Assembly (NCBI RefSeq): GCF_027941915.1
Contig: NZ_CP116009.1
Coordinates: 992,001 to 1,056,000, forward strand
From: Ramlibacter tataouinensis
GTDB lineage: Bacteria > Pseudomonadota > Gammaproteobacteria > Burkholderiales > Burkholderiaceae_C
Direction: 5' to 3'
DNA: 64,000 nucleotides
Shown one piece after another: positions 32,276-41,321 of this stretch. The translations under genes and the position numbers were made by a program. Position 1 is the first letter of the stretch. Each line of letters begins with the position of its first letter. The notes under the pieces were generated by a model, which was not told where the DNA came from, did not search any database, and saw only the letters and a program-made list of their open reading frames with translations.

Positions 32276-32695
32276 CTACGGTTGTCCCGCGCCGTCCCCA
32301 TCGCCCAGCCACTGGACGTCCACCCCCTTGCGCAGGGTGTTGTGAACCTCGGCGACGGCGTCGGTCTCGCGCAGCAACCGGGCAATGTCCTGCGGCGATG
32401 CAGGGGACCGGACCGAAGCGCGGTAGCGGACATGGGAAGCGGCCAGCCCGATACCGGCAAACTCGGCCAGTGCCTCGACCTCGACGCCGTCCAGCGTCAG
32501 GCCCAGCCGGGCGGCTTCGCGGTAGAGGTCGTTGCAGTAGCAGGTGGCCAGCGCGAGCATCAGGAACTCACCGCCGTTGGTGGCGCAGCCGCCACCCGCC
32601 TTGGGCGCGACGGCGAGTTCGTGCTCGGCGCTGCCGGTACGCACCACGGCCCAATGCCGGCCGGGCGAACTGGTCACGGTGGCGGCGATCTCCAT
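32276..32695 (-). CDS. OsmC-family protein 1
   Basis: 139 residues from the ATG at 32695, which has GGAG seven bases upstream. The OsmC/Ohr fold is shown by GGEFLMLALATCYCNDLYREA and by the C-terminal RLLRETDAVAEVHNTLRKG. Cysteines are at 37, 52 and 54 only; the late second Cys of Ohr peroxidases is missing, so ordinary Cys-Cys peroxidase chemistry is uncertain. It is followed on the minus strand by the heptamer repeats and the efflux operon, and preceded by a second OsmC gene 50 bp upstream. Confidence 0.82.
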   Translation of the reverse strand: MEIAATVTSSPGRHWAVVRTGSAEHELAVAPKAGGGCATNGGEFLMLALATCYCNDLYREAARLGLTLDGVEVEALAEFAGIGLAASHVRYRASVRSPASPQDIARLLRETDAVAEVHNTLRKGVDVQWLGDGDGAGQP

Positions 32696-32745
32696 GGCGG
32701 AACTCCAGGACGTGGCCGAGGGGGCGAGTGCCGCGAGCGGACCGG

Positions 32746-33261
32746 CTACTCGACGATGAGCTGGGTCGCGACCGGCAGGGCGCGGCGCATGGCATCGCTG
32801 ACCGGCGAATGCTTTTCCGCCCAGTCCACCAGTGCGCGCACGGCTTCCTCCGGTGTGCCCGGCGCCGAGAGGCGGACGGTGACCCGCACGCCCAGCGGAC
32901 CCGCGGGCGCCGACTCGGCCAGCCCCAGCAGCCCGCGGTTGTCCGACTCGCTGTCGACGGTCACCTCGAGCTTGTCGAGCACGATCCCGAGCTGCGCCGC
33001 GCGCATCGCGATGACCGTGGCGTCGCAGCTGGCGAGGGCCGCGCGCAGCAGCCAGCCGGGCGTCGGCGCGCTGCTTTCCCCACCGACGGCCGTCGGCATG
33101 TCGGTCGCGAGCGATGCACCCCGGGGCCCCTGGGCGCGGCATCGCAAGCCGGACTCCAGCACGGCCACGGCCGGCGGGTCCTGCGACACGGCCTTCTGCG
33201 GATGCTCGCCCAGGTAGGCGGACAGCTTTCCGATCGATTGCTTGATGCGATCCATGCTCAT
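32746..33261 (-). CDS. OsmC-family protein 2
   Basis: 171 residues from the ATG at 33261. The central helix LLRAALASCDATVIAMRAAQLGI and the end SPVSDAMRRALPVATQLIVE mark an OsmC-like fold with a longer N-terminus than its neighbour. Its Cys residues (RCRAQ and ASCDA) do not give the normal Ohr pair with the second Cys late in the chain. It may bind thiols or hydroperoxides. The pair of unlike OsmC genes next to a glutathione transferase suggests a thiol or oxidant-defence cluster, inferred only from adjacency. Confidence 0.8.
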   Translation of the reverse strand: MSMDRIKQSIGKLSAYLGEHPQKAVSQDPPAVAVLESGLRCRAQGPRGASLATDMPTAVGGESSAPTPGWLLRAALASCDATVIAMRAAQLGIVLDKLEVTVDSESDNRGLLGLAESAPAGPLGVRVTVRLSAPGTPEEAVRALVDWAEKHSPVSDAMRRALPVATQLIVE

Positions 33262-33364
33262 GCGACGACCTCCTCGGACTTGTTCATGCCGAACACCCTC
33301 GAACGAACCCGGCCGCGCCGGGCCCGCACCTTGCCCCATCGTGCGCTGCGTCCTGCAGCGCCCC

Positions 33365-34024
33365 TCAGTCCCTGTCGGGCGCGCCCAGCGGAAACAGCGG
33401 CCGGAACGGCCGGGCGTCCTCGATGGCGCGCGCGAACGACGGCCGCGCCAGCAGCCGTGACCGGTAGGCGCGCAGCACCGGGAAAGCCCCGGGAATCGGA
33501 TGGGTCCAGTCCGCATAGAACAAGGACGGTCCGGCCGCGCAATCGGCCAGCGTGAATGCCGGTCCCGCGGCCCATGCCCTGCCGGCCAGTTGCCCTTCGA
33601 GCCAGCCATAGGCGCGCTCCAGCTTCTCCTCGGCGAGGGCCAGGCCTTCCTGGCGCTTCACGGGATCGCCCGTCAACGCACCGTCGACCGCGTGCTGTGC
33701 CGCGTTCATGACGTGCAGGTCGAAGAAGCGATCGAGAAAGCGCACCTGCAGCGCCTCCATCGGTGCTTCGGGGATCAGGCGAACCGGGCCGGGATGCGTG
33801 AGCTGGAGGTACTCGATGATGATGCTGGTCTCGGCGACATCGCGATCGCCATCCACCAGCAGCGGGAACTTGCGCAGGGGCCATCGGCGCAGCCACTCGG
33901 CCGCGTGCTGCGGGGTGTCCGGCCCGATGCAGCGGAACTCGTAGGGGGTTTCGTTCTCGTGCAGCGCGATCAGCACCTTCTGCGTGTACGACGAGAAGGG
34001 ATGGCCATAGAGCACGAGGGACAT
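33365..34024 (-). CDS. Glutathione S-transferase family protein
   Basis: 219 residues. The thioredoxin-like N-terminal domain has YGHPFSSYTQKVLIALHENE (residues 6-25), in which the Ser pair of SSY is the likely glutathione-activating site, then the KFPLLVDGDRDVAETSIIIEYL motif with the cis-Pro and the E-S-x-I glutathione grip. The helical C-terminal domain contains FTLADCAAG. It conjugates or reduces electrophiles with glutathione; the substrate is unknown. It is divergent from the flavin oxidoreductase at 34124. Confidence 0.9.
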   Translation of the reverse strand: MSLVLYGHPFSSYTQKVLIALHENETPYEFRCIGPDTPQHAAEWLRRWPLRKFPLLVDGDRDVAETSIIIEYLQLTHPGPVRLIPEAPMEALQVRFLDRFFDLHVMNAAQHAVDGALTGDPVKRQEGLALAEEKLERAYGWLEGQLAGRAWAAGPAFTLADCAAGPSLFYADWTHPIPGAFPVLRAYRSRLLARPSFARAIEDARPFRPLFPLGAPDRD

Positions 34025-34123
34025 GGGTTCGACGGCTTGTCAAGGGCAAGTGGGCACACCGTACGCGAACTGCCTGCACGTGGCAAGGGCTATGGCATCC
34101 TTTGCACGACATGGAGGGACCCC

Positions 34124-35404
34124 GTGCGAGATCTTGAGAAGAACCGCGCCCCATCGCTGCACCGCGTGGACTCCCCGGTTGGCTTGAACGATCCGCTGGC
34201 CCTGCCTTGCGGCCAGGTTCTGCGAAACCGGCTGGCCAAGGCCGCCATGAGCGAGCAGTTGGCTGGACGCCAGTCCGAACCGAGCCCCGGGCTGGTCGAG
34301 CTCTACCGGCGGTGGGGCGGAGGCGGCGCAGCCCTGCTCCTGACCGGCAACGTCATGGTCGACAGGAACGCGATCAGCGAGCCGGGGCAAGTCGTGGTCG
34401 AAGACGATCGTCATCTCGACCGGCTGTCGCAGTGGGCCCGTGCCGCCAAGGCGCAGGGCGCGCAGGTCTGGATGCAGATCAACCACGCCGGCCGGCAGGT
34501 GCCCATCTCCGTTTCACGCCGGGCGGTTGCACCTTCGGCGGTGCCGCTGCCAGGACCCTTGTTCGCCCGGCCCCGTGCGCTGCAGGGCGAAGAGATCCTC
34601 GCGCTGGTGCAGCGTTTTGCGACCACCGCCAAGGTGGCCGTTCAAGCGGGCTTCGATGGGGTGCAGATCCACGCGGCACACGGCTACCTGATCAGCCAAT
34701 TCCTCTCGCCGCAAGCGAACCGGAGACAGGACGACTACGGCGGGGACCTGCAGCGGCGGCAGCGCTTCCTCCTCGAGGTGATCCAGGCCGTCCGCGCAGC
34801 GGTCGGACCGCATATCCCCATCTCCGTGAAGCTGAACGCCTCGGACTTTTCGCGGTCCGGCCTGACGCCGGATGAAGCGTTGCACCATGTCTCGGCACTG
34901 GAGCGGACATCCGTCGACCTGCTGGAGATCTCCGGCGGCAACTTCCACACCGCGGCCATGCTCGGCATGGCCGCGCCGGAGACGGGGGCCTTCGCCAGGG
35001 GATCGGAAGGCTATTTCCTCGACTTCGCCCGCCGCGCCAGGCTCGTCTACAGCAAGCCCCTGATGGTGACCGGCGGGTTCAGGACCGGGGCCGCGGTCGA
35101 CGCTGCGCTTGCAAGCGGCGTCATCGATCTGGCCGGCATGGCACGGCCCATGGTGATGGACGCCGGCATCGCGAACCGGCTGCTTTCCGGCGCCGCCGGC
35201 GACGCCGCGAAGGCCGTACTCGCTTCCGGGCCTCGTCGTGCCAAGGCCCGCGGGCTGGTGGGGGGGCTCGCAGAGATCGCCTGGTACACGGTGCAGATGT
35301 GGCGCCTGAGCCGGGGCAAGCCGGTCGACTCCACGCTGGGGCCCTGGCTCGCCAGCCTGCGCTATCTGATCCGGCAGAACGCCCAGCGGGCGCTTAGAAG
35401 CTAG
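34124..35404 (+). CDS. NADH:flavin oxidoreductase (old-yellow-enzyme type)
   Basis: 426 residues starting at the GTG at 34124 behind GGAGG (34113-34117). FMN-barrel motifs are present: RLAKAAMSEQLAG, QINHAGRQVP, IHAAHGYLISQFLSPQ followed by NRRQDDYGG, and ISVKLNASDF. The His-x-x-Tyr-type substrate site is HAAHGYL. Members reduce activated double bonds or oxidise trimethylamine-like compounds; here a soluble ene-reductase is most likely, as no iron-sulphur domain follows. It converges on the hydroxyacid dehydrogenase gene. Confidence 0.9.
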   Translation: MRDLEKNRAPSLHRVDSPVGLNDPLALPCGQVLRNRLAKAAMSEQLAGRQSEPSPGLVELYRRWGGGGAALLLTGNVMVDRNAISEPGQVVVEDDRHLDRLSQWARAAKAQGAQVWMQINHAGRQVPISVSRRAVAPSAVPLPGPLFARPRALQGEEILALVQRFATTAKVAVQAGFDGVQIHAAHGYLISQFLSPQANRRQDDYGGDLQRRQRFLLEVIQAVRAAVGPHIPISVKLNASDFSRSGLTPDEALHHVSALERTSVDLLEISGGNFHTAAMLGMAAPETGAFARGSEGYFLDFARRARLVYSKPLMVTGGFRTGAAVDAALASGVIDLAGMARPMVMDAGIANRLLSGAAGDAAKAVLASGPRRAKARGLVGGLAEIAWYTVQMWRLSRGKPVDSTLGPWLASLRYLIRQNAQRALRS

Positions 35405-35437
35405 CGGGATGGGCGAGATGCCGCTCCCGGCGATCGG

Positions 35438-36586
35438 CTAGGCGGCGAGCAACGCCCGATCGATCTCCCCCACCGACCGGCAGCCGCACAGGCGCATGGT
35501 GCGGGTGAGCTCCTCGCGCAGGATCTCCAGCGCGCGCCGCGCGCCCGGCTCCCCCGCGGCCGCGACGCCATAGAGGACGCCGCGCCCCACCAGCACGCCG
35601 CTGGCACCCGCCGCGAGGGCCTGCACGACATGCCGGCCGCGGCGCACTCCGCCATCGAGCAGGACTTCGGCGCGGCCCTGCACCGCCGCCACCACGGCGG
35701 GCAGCGCATCGAAGGTGGGCATGGCGCCATCGAGTTGGCGCCCGCCGTGGTTCGACACCACCAGCGCGTCGCAGCCCATGGCCGCCAGGCGCTGCGCATC
35801 GCCGGCGCGCAGCACGCCCTTGACGATGAACTTGCGCGGCCAGTGATCGCGGATGCGCTGCAGCGCGTCCCAGCCGAAGGACGCATCCATGTTGCTGCCC
35901 ACCGTGGATCCCGCCGAGGTCGTCTTGCCGGAACCCCCCGCCAGGCCCACCATGTTGCCCATCACCGGCTGGCCGCGCAGCAGCATGGGCAGGCTCCAGC
36001 CCGGACGGGAGGCGAAGTCCAGGAAGTTCCGGGGCGTGAGCCGGAAGGGCAGCGTGAAATGGTTGCGGCGGTCGCGCTCGCGGTTGCCGCCGACCGGCAG
36101 GTCCACCGTGATGACCAGCGCCTCGTAGTCGGCCGCGCGCGCACGCTCGACCCAACCGTGCACGAACTCGGTCTGGCGCAGCATGTAGGGCTGGAACCAG
36201 AGCCGCCCGCCGGCCGATCGGGCGACCTCCTCGATGGTGCTGTGCGCGGCGCTCGAAAGCGTATAGGGCACCCCCGCCGCCGCCGCGGCGCGTGCCACGG
36301 CGACGTCCGCGCCGCGCCAACCGAGGCCGATCGCACCCATGGGAGCGATGGCCAGCGGCAGGGCGGACGGCGCGCCAAGGAGCCTCGTCGCCGTATCCAC
36401 CTGCGAGACGTCCGTCAGCACCCGGGGCAGCAGGCGCGCCTGCTCGAAGGCGGCCGTGTTGGCGCCCAGGCTGATCTCCTCCTCGGCGCCGCCGTCGAAG
36501 AAGTCGAACACGGCCCGCGGCAGGCGCCGGCGCGCCAGCGCCCGCAGCTGCGCGATGGACTGGGCCCGGTGCAGCGCGGGTGCCAT
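35438..36586 (-). CDS. FMN-dependent alpha-hydroxyacid dehydrogenase (LldD/MdlB type)
   Basis: 382 residues. The FMN and active-site residues are visible: PMGAIGL, WFQPYMLR (Tyr), VITVDLPVGGNRERDRRN, FIVKGVL (Lys), SNHGGRQLDGA (His and Arg) and LLDGGVRRG. One oddity is near residue 28: the motif normally reading F-D-Y-x-x-G-G-A-E-D-E is FDFFDGGAEEE, so the first active-site Tyr, which binds the substrate carboxylate in relatives, is Phe. It would oxidise a 2-hydroxy acid to a keto acid. Last gene of the unit 35438-38705; one base separates it from the binding-protein gene. Confidence 0.88.
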   Translation of the reverse strand: MAPALHRAQSIAQLRALARRRLPRAVFDFFDGGAEEEISLGANTAAFEQARLLPRVLTDVSQVDTATRLLGAPSALPLAIAPMGAIGLGWRGADVAVARAAAAAGVPYTLSSAAHSTIEEVARSAGGRLWFQPYMLRQTEFVHGWVERARAADYEALVITVDLPVGGNRERDRRNHFTLPFRLTPRNFLDFASRPGWSLPMLLRGQPVMGNMVGLAGGSGKTTSAGSTVGSNMDASFGWDALQRIRDHWPRKFIVKGVLRAGDAQRLAAMGCDALVVSNHGGRQLDGAMPTFDALPAVVAAVQGRAEVLLDGGVRRGRHVVQALAAGASGVLVGRGVLYGVAAAGEPGARRALEILREELTRTMRLCGCRSVGEIDRALLAA

Positions 36587-36587
36587 C

Positions 36588-37550
36588 TCAGCCCGTCTTC
36601 AGGCCGAGCGATTTCACGACCTGGCTCCAGTTCTCGTTCTCGCGCGCCAGCTCCGCCGCAAGCGCAGCCGCCGACGCGTGCTGCGGCACCGCGCCCTGGG
36701 ACGCGAAGGAGCGCAGCACTTCCGGCGTCTTCAGCGCCTGCGCGAGCTCGCCATCCAGGCGCGCCACGATCGCCGGCGGCAGGCCGGCAGGCCCGAGCAG
36801 GAACAGGCGCGACATGACGTTGAAGCCGGGGGCCACTTCCGAGACGGAGCGCCACGAAGGCTCGCCCGCCCAGCCCCCCGAATGCAGCAGGGCGATCACG
36901 CGCAGCTTGCCGGCCTTCGCGTGCTCTTCGGCGGCGCTCGCGCTGATGACCGCCAGGGGCATCTGGCCCGAAAGAAGGTCCGGCATGATCGCGGAGGCAC
37001 CCTTGTAGGGAACGTGGTCCACGTCCAGGCCCAGCTGCTTCTTCAGCATCTCCATGCTCAGGTTGTGCAGCGTGCCCACGCCCGAGGTGGCGTAGAAGTA
37101 CTTGCCCGGCCGCGCCTTGATCTCGCGCACGAAGCCTTCGGGGTCGCGCGCGGGAAAAGCGGGATGGGCCACGATCGCCATGGGGCTCCCGGCGATGCCG
37201 GCCACCGGCGTGAAGCGCGTGACGTCCGCGCTGGCGCGGCCCTGCATGTGGCGGGCGATGAGCGTCGACGTGCCGCTCAGGAGCAGGACATGGCCGTCGG
37301 CTGGCGCGTTGGCCACGAAATCGGCGGCCAGGGTGGAAGCCGCACCGGGTTTGTTCTCCACCACGAGGGCCTGGCCCAGGCGCGGCGCCAGCCGATCGGC
37401 CAGGGTGCGCGCCATCTCGTCGACGGCGCCGCCCGGCGAGAAGCCCACGATGATGCGGATGGGACGGCTCGGCCAGGCCGGTTGGGCCCGCGCGGCCAGC
37501 GGGACCAGCAGCGCGGCGCCAAGGCCGGCCAGGGTGGTGCGTCTATCCAT
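36588..37550 (-). CDS. Tripartite tricarboxylate transporter-type (Bug family) binding protein
   Basis: 320 residues. The signal peptide MDRRTTLAGLGAALLVPLAARAQ is cleaved after ARA. The mature start AWPSRPIRIIVGFSPGGAVDEMAR is the hallmark of the Bug (TctC) family, and KPGAASTLAADFVANAPADGH follows. It should capture an organic acid in the periplasm. As often in this family, no TctA/TctB membrane genes are adjacent. Placed between the enolase-superfamily gene and the hydroxyacid dehydrogenase, it probably delivers their shared substrate. Confidence 0.93.
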   Translation of the reverse strand: MDRRTTLAGLGAALLVPLAARAQPAWPSRPIRIIVGFSPGGAVDEMARTLADRLAPRLGQALVVENKPGAASTLAADFVANAPADGHVLLLSGTSTLIARHMQGRASADVTRFTPVAGIAGSPMAIVAHPAFPARDPEGFVREIKARPGKYFYATSGVGTLHNLSMEMLKKQLGLDVDHVPYKGASAIMPDLLSGQMPLAVISASAAEEHAKAGKLRVIALLHSGGWAGEPSWRSVSEVAPGFNVMSRLFLLGPAGLPPAIVARLDGELAQALKTPEVLRSFASQGAVPQHASAAALAAELARENENWSQVVKSLGLKTG

Positions 37551-37577
37551 GGTTGTCTCCTCGTTCTGGAATGGGCC

Positions 37578-38705
37578 TCAGGCGCAGGCGAACTGCCTGG
37601 CCGCCTGCAGGTCAGGCTCGAAGCCGAGCCCGGGCTGGTCGGGCAGCTGCAGCCAGCCGTCCTGGGGTGTGGGCAATCCGGGGAAGAAGCTGCCGCAGGC
37701 GACGACGGCGAAATGGTGGTACTCCACCATCGTGCCGTTGGACACGCCGGCTTGCAGGTGCATGTTGTGGAAGGTCCAGGCGCCGCCGTTGACCACCGGC
37801 AGGTTGTGCGCATCGGCGTAGGCGGCGATCTTCAGGCACTGCGTGTAGCCGCCGCCGATCACGGTATTGGGCTGCACGAAGTCCACCGCGCCGGCCTGGA
37901 TCATGTCGCGGAAGCGGAACAGCAGGCCCTCGTTCTGGCCAGCGGCCACGGCCATGCCCGTGCGGCGCCGCAGCTCCGCCATCTGCGCCACGTCGTTCTG
38001 CGTGATGGGCTCTTCGAAGAACGCGATGTCGCAGTCCGACACCCACTTGGCCAACTGTGTGGCATGCGCCAGGTCGAGGCAGCAGTTCGCGTCGATGTAC
38101 AGCTCCACCTCGGGCCCGACCGCCTCGCGCACGGCCCGCACGCGGCGGGCGTCCTCGCGGATGGTGTCCATGAGGGTGGCGCCGCGGTCACGCTGCTGCA
38201 GGCCCTGGTGTCCCACCACCATCTTGAGCCGCCGGTGGCCCTGCCCCACCCAGTGCAGGGCCGCCTCGGTCAGCTGCTCGCGGTCGAAGCCCGGGAAGCC
38301 GAAGGTGGTGTAGACCTGCACGCGCTCGCGCGCCCCGCCCAGCAGCCGCCAGACCGGCTGCCCGAGCGCCTTGCCCTTGATGTCCCACAGCGCCGTGTCA
38401 ACGGCCGCCATGGCGTGGCTGGCGAAACCGGTCTGGCCGCGCGGCGAGAGCAGCCAGTACATGCGCTCCCACACGGACTCGTGGCGCAGGGGATCCAGGC
38501 CCTTGAGGGCGGGCGCCAGCACCTGGTTGACGGCGGCGGCAGCGACGCGCGCGTCCGTGATGGCCGTGATCCCGTAGCCCTTGAGCCCGTCCTCCGTCTC
38601 CACCTCCACGAGGCAGATGGACATGTTGTGGGTGCTGCGGAAGCCGGCGAAATTCACCTCGGCGGGCACCAGCAGGGGCTGGGCATGGATGCGTGCAATC
38701 TTCAT
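37578..38705 (-). CDS. Mandelate racemase/muconate lactonising enzyme-family protein
   Basis: 375 residues from the ATG at 38705. The enolase-superfamily metal ligands are seen: IDANCCLD, AFFEEPIT and AAGQNEG; VNGGAWTFHNMHL supplies a candidate acid-base His. On the other face RRLKMVVGHQG has a single Lys rather than the K-x-K of mandelate racemase. Many relatives dehydrate sugar acids. It is the first enzyme gene after the LysR regulator, 70 bp downstream of it. With the binding protein and hydroxyacid dehydrogenase it forms a probable pathway for a hydroxylated acid; the exact substrate is unknown. Confidence 0.9.
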   Translation of the reverse strand: MKIARIHAQPLLVPAEVNFAGFRSTHNMSICLVEVETEDGLKGYGITAITDARVAAAAVNQVLAPALKGLDPLRHESVWERMYWLLSPRGQTGFASHAMAAVDTALWDIKGKALGQPVWRLLGGARERVQVYTTFGFPGFDREQLTEAALHWVGQGHRRLKMVVGHQGLQQRDRGATLMDTIREDARRVRAVREAVGPEVELYIDANCCLDLAHATQLAKWVSDCDIAFFEEPITQNDVAQMAELRRRTGMAVAAGQNEGLLFRFRDMIQAGAVDFVQPNTVIGGGYTQCLKIAAYADAHNLPVVNGGAWTFHNMHLQAGVSNGTMVEYHHFAVVACGSFFPGLPTPQDGWLQLPDQPGLGFEPDLQAARQFACA

Positions 38706-38775
38706 TGGCGGCGATGATCGCCCGTGCGGCGCACGCGCACCATTGCCAATCGGGGTAGCGAGCCTTCGCGCTTCG

Positions 38776-39672
38776 TCAAGGCTCCCCGCGCGCCGCGAGG
38801 AACGCCGCCAGCAGCTGCGCCGGCGGCGACAGCACCTCGAAGGGACGGTGGACGACGAAGTGCTGCCGCTGCGCCCACGCGTCCTGCAGCGCGAGCACGC
38901 GCACGCCAGCATGGACAGGCCTGGCCATGGCGGCACGCGGGAGCACGCCGACGCCCAGCCTGGCAGCGACCATCCGCACCAGCGCCTCGAAGCCGCGCAC
39001 CTGGATGCTCACCTTCAGGGGGCTCCCGTGCGCGTTGGCCGCCGTCACGAGGACCGTCCTCAGCGCCGTCCCCGGAGGAAAGGCGACGAACTCCTGGTCC
39101 AGGACCTGTTCGAACCCGATCTTCTTGCGCCGGGGCAGCGGCCATGACGCGGGAACGAGCAGCACCAGTTCGTCGCGGCGGTAGGGGGCAACCGCCAGGT
39201 TCGCCGGCACCTCGGGCGAACGCGCGTGGAAGACGCCGACCTCCGTCGTGCCGTCCTGCACGGAGCGCAGCACCTCGCCGCTGGGCCGCTCGGTCAGGTC
39301 GATCCTCAGGTCACGGTGCACCGACAGGAAGGCCGGCAGGTCTTCCGGAAGGAACTGCAGCACCGAGGAACTGTTGGCCATGATGCGCACGGCGCCCCTG
39401 GCGCCGCAGGCGTGCTCCGACATGTCCCAGTGCATCCGGTCGAACGCGCCCTGGATCTCGTGCGCATGGCGCAGCAGGGCCGCGCCGGCGGCGGTGAGCG
39501 TCACCCCGCGCGGGCGCCGGTCCAGCAGGGGCAGCCCCACGTCGGCCTCCAGCTGCACGATCCGCCGGCTGGCCGCCGCCAGGGCGATGTTCATCCGCTC
39601 GGCGGCCGCGCTGATGGATCCGGTCTGTGCCACCGCCACGAACAGGCGCAGGCTGATGGGGTCGTATCGCAT
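38776..39672 (-). CDS. LysR-family transcriptional regulator
   Basis: 298 residues from the ATG at 39672, giving MRYDPISLRLFVAVAQTGS, the standard start; the longer frame from 39726 adds a non-conserved 18 residues. The winged helix includes ISAAAERMNIALAAASRRI. The effector domain shows LTERPSGEVLRSVQDGTTEVGVF and DELVLLVPASWPL. It precedes the enolase-superfamily gene in the same orientation, 70 bp apart, and is the likely regulator of that unit. In the LysR at 24685 the DELVLILP stretch is similar. Confidence 0.88.
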   Translation of the reverse strand: MRYDPISLRLFVAVAQTGSISAAAERMNIALAAASRRIVQLEADVGLPLLDRRPRGVTLTAAGAALLRHAHEIQGAFDRMHWDMSEHACGARGAVRIMANSSSVLQFLPEDLPAFLSVHRDLRIDLTERPSGEVLRSVQDGTTEVGVFHARSPEVPANLAVAPYRRDELVLLVPASWPLPRRKKIGFEQVLDQEFVAFPPGTALRTVLVTAANAHGSPLKVSIQVRGFEALVRMVAARLGVGVLPRAAMARPVHAGVRVLALQDAWAQRQHFVVHRPFEVLSPPAQLLAAFLAARGEP

Positions 39673-39743
39673 GGGCCGAGCATCGCATGGTCCTCCGGCC
39701 GCCCCGCCATCCATCGGCTTCCTCAAGGACGTGAGCGGCAGGG

Positions 39744-41303
39744 CTACCTGTGCGAGACCCCTTCCCGGCCCGCACTAGCGAATCGCCTGCGCAGCAGCAG
39801 CCATTCGACGATATCGAACGCCCACTGCGTCAACAGCGCCAGGATCGCCGCCGGAATGGCGCCGGCCAGCATGAAGGCCGTGTCGTTGACCGCCAGCCCT
39901 GCGACGATGCGCTCGCCCAGCCCGCCGGCGCCGATGAAGGTGGCGACCGTGGCGACGCCGACGTTCAGCACCGCGGCGGTCTGGATGCCGGCGAAGATGG
40001 TGGGCGCGGCCAGCGGCAGCTCGATGCCGCGCAGCACCTGCCCGCTGCGCAGCCCGAGCGCCAACCCGGCCAGCCGCATGCCCGGCGGCAGCGAGGCCAG
40101 CCCGGCGTGCGTGTTGCGCACGATCGGCAGCAGCGCATAGAGCGACAGCGCCAGCAGGGCCGGCACGAATCCGATGGCGCCCACCAGCGCGATCAGGAAC
40201 GCCAGCAGCGCCAGCGAAGGCACCGTCTGCAGCATGCCGACCAGCGCCGCCAGCGGGCGGCCGAGCCGCGGGCGCCGCGCGGCCAGCACGCCCGCCGGGA
40301 TGCCGATCGCGGTGGCGATCGCGACCGAGGCGAACACCAGTATCAGGTGCTCGCGCAGCAGCCGCGGAAGGTCGGGGGCCAGCAGCCGGTCCAGGAAACC
40401 CTGGCCCTGGGTGGCCCGGGCGGCCGCCACCGCGGCGCTGCCGCCTGCGCCGGCCGCCCGGTTGCGGGCCAGGAAGTCACGGGCCACCTGCTCGAAGGTC
40501 CTGCCGTCGATCTCCGCTTGCGCGTTCATCGCCTGCATCGCGCGGTCGTCGATGCGGCCGGCCAGCGCCGCAGCCAGGATCCGCTCGTCGAGCGTCGCGC
40601 GCATCAGCAGGACCGCGTCGTAGCGCGGAAAGAAGTGGCGATCGTCCCGCAGCACGCGCAGCCCGAGCCGGGCGATCTGCGCATCCGTCGTATACGCATC
40701 GACCACGTCCACCTGCTTGCGGGCGAGCGCCTGGTAGGCCAGGCCGTGGTCCAGCCCGCTGCCCGGCGTGAACGGCAGTCCGTACGCCGCCTTGAGGGCG
40801 TTCCAGCCGTCGGCGCGCACCAAGAACTCGTGCGACAGGCCGAAGCGCAGCGGTGCGCCGGTCTTCGCCAGGTCGGAGAGCGTCGCGATGCCGAGCCGCG
40901 CGGCATCGTCCTCGCGCATCGCCAGCGCATAGCTGTTGTTGAAGCCGAGCGGCACCGCCGCCTTCAGCCCCTTGGGGGCCAGCCAGCGATTGATCTGCTC
41001 CAGGGATGGGGCGGCGGCCTCGGCACCCTCCTTCTTCAGCAGCTCGCGCACGATCGTGCCGGTGTACTCGGGATAGAGGGCGATGGAGCCCGTGGCGAGC
41101 GCCTGCTCCATCACCGCCGTGTTGCCCAGCCCCTGGCGGTGCACGGCCGGCACGCCGGCGTCGACCAGCACCTGGCGTGCGATCTCCCCCAGCACGTAGC
41201 TTTCGGTGAAGCGCTTGGAGCCGACCACCACCGGATCCGCCCCCGCTGCCGGGAGAGCCGCCCCCAGCAGGCCGAGGGTGAGGACGAAGGCCGCCAGGTT
41301 CAT
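39744..41303 (-). CDS. Fused osmoprotectant-type ABC binding protein and permease
   Basis: 519 residues in two parts. Residues 1-22 are a signal peptide. Residues 24-280 are an OpuC/ProX-type binding domain (VVVGSKRFTESYVLGEIARQ, GLGNTAVMEQALATGSIALYPEYTGT). Residues 310-510 are a permease with about six helices, including PSLALLAFLIALVGAIGFVPA and the coupling-loop region RLAGLALGLRSGQVLRGIELPLAAP. Binding-permease fusions are known for glycine betaine/choline-type importers. No ATPase gene lies on either side within the window, so the energy subunit must be elsewhere or lost. The upstream neighbour is a HAD hydrolase on the same strand. Confidence 0.88.
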   Translation of the reverse strand: MNLAAFVLTLGLLGAALPAAGADPVVVGSKRFTESYVLGEIARQVLVDAGVPAVHRQGLGNTAVMEQALATGSIALYPEYTGTIVRELLKKEGAEAAAPSLEQINRWLAPKGLKAAVPLGFNNSYALAMREDDAARLGIATLSDLAKTGAPLRFGLSHEFLVRADGWNALKAAYGLPFTPGSGLDHGLAYQALARKQVDVVDAYTTDAQIARLGLRVLRDDRHFFPRYDAVLLMRATLDERILAAALAGRIDDRAMQAMNAQAEIDGRTFEQVARDFLARNRAAGAGGSAAVAAARATQGQGFLDRLLAPDLPRLLREHLILVFASVAIATAIGIPAGVLAARRPRLGRPLAALVGMLQTVPSLALLAFLIALVGAIGFVPALLALSLYALLPIVRNTHAGLASLPPGMRLAGLALGLRSGQVLRGIELPLAAPTIFAGIQTAAVLNVGVATVATFIGAGGLGERIVAGLAVNDTAFMLAGAIPAAILALLTQWAFDIVEWLLLRRRFASAGREGVSHR

Positions 41304-41321
41304 CTCACCCGGAAAGGACGT

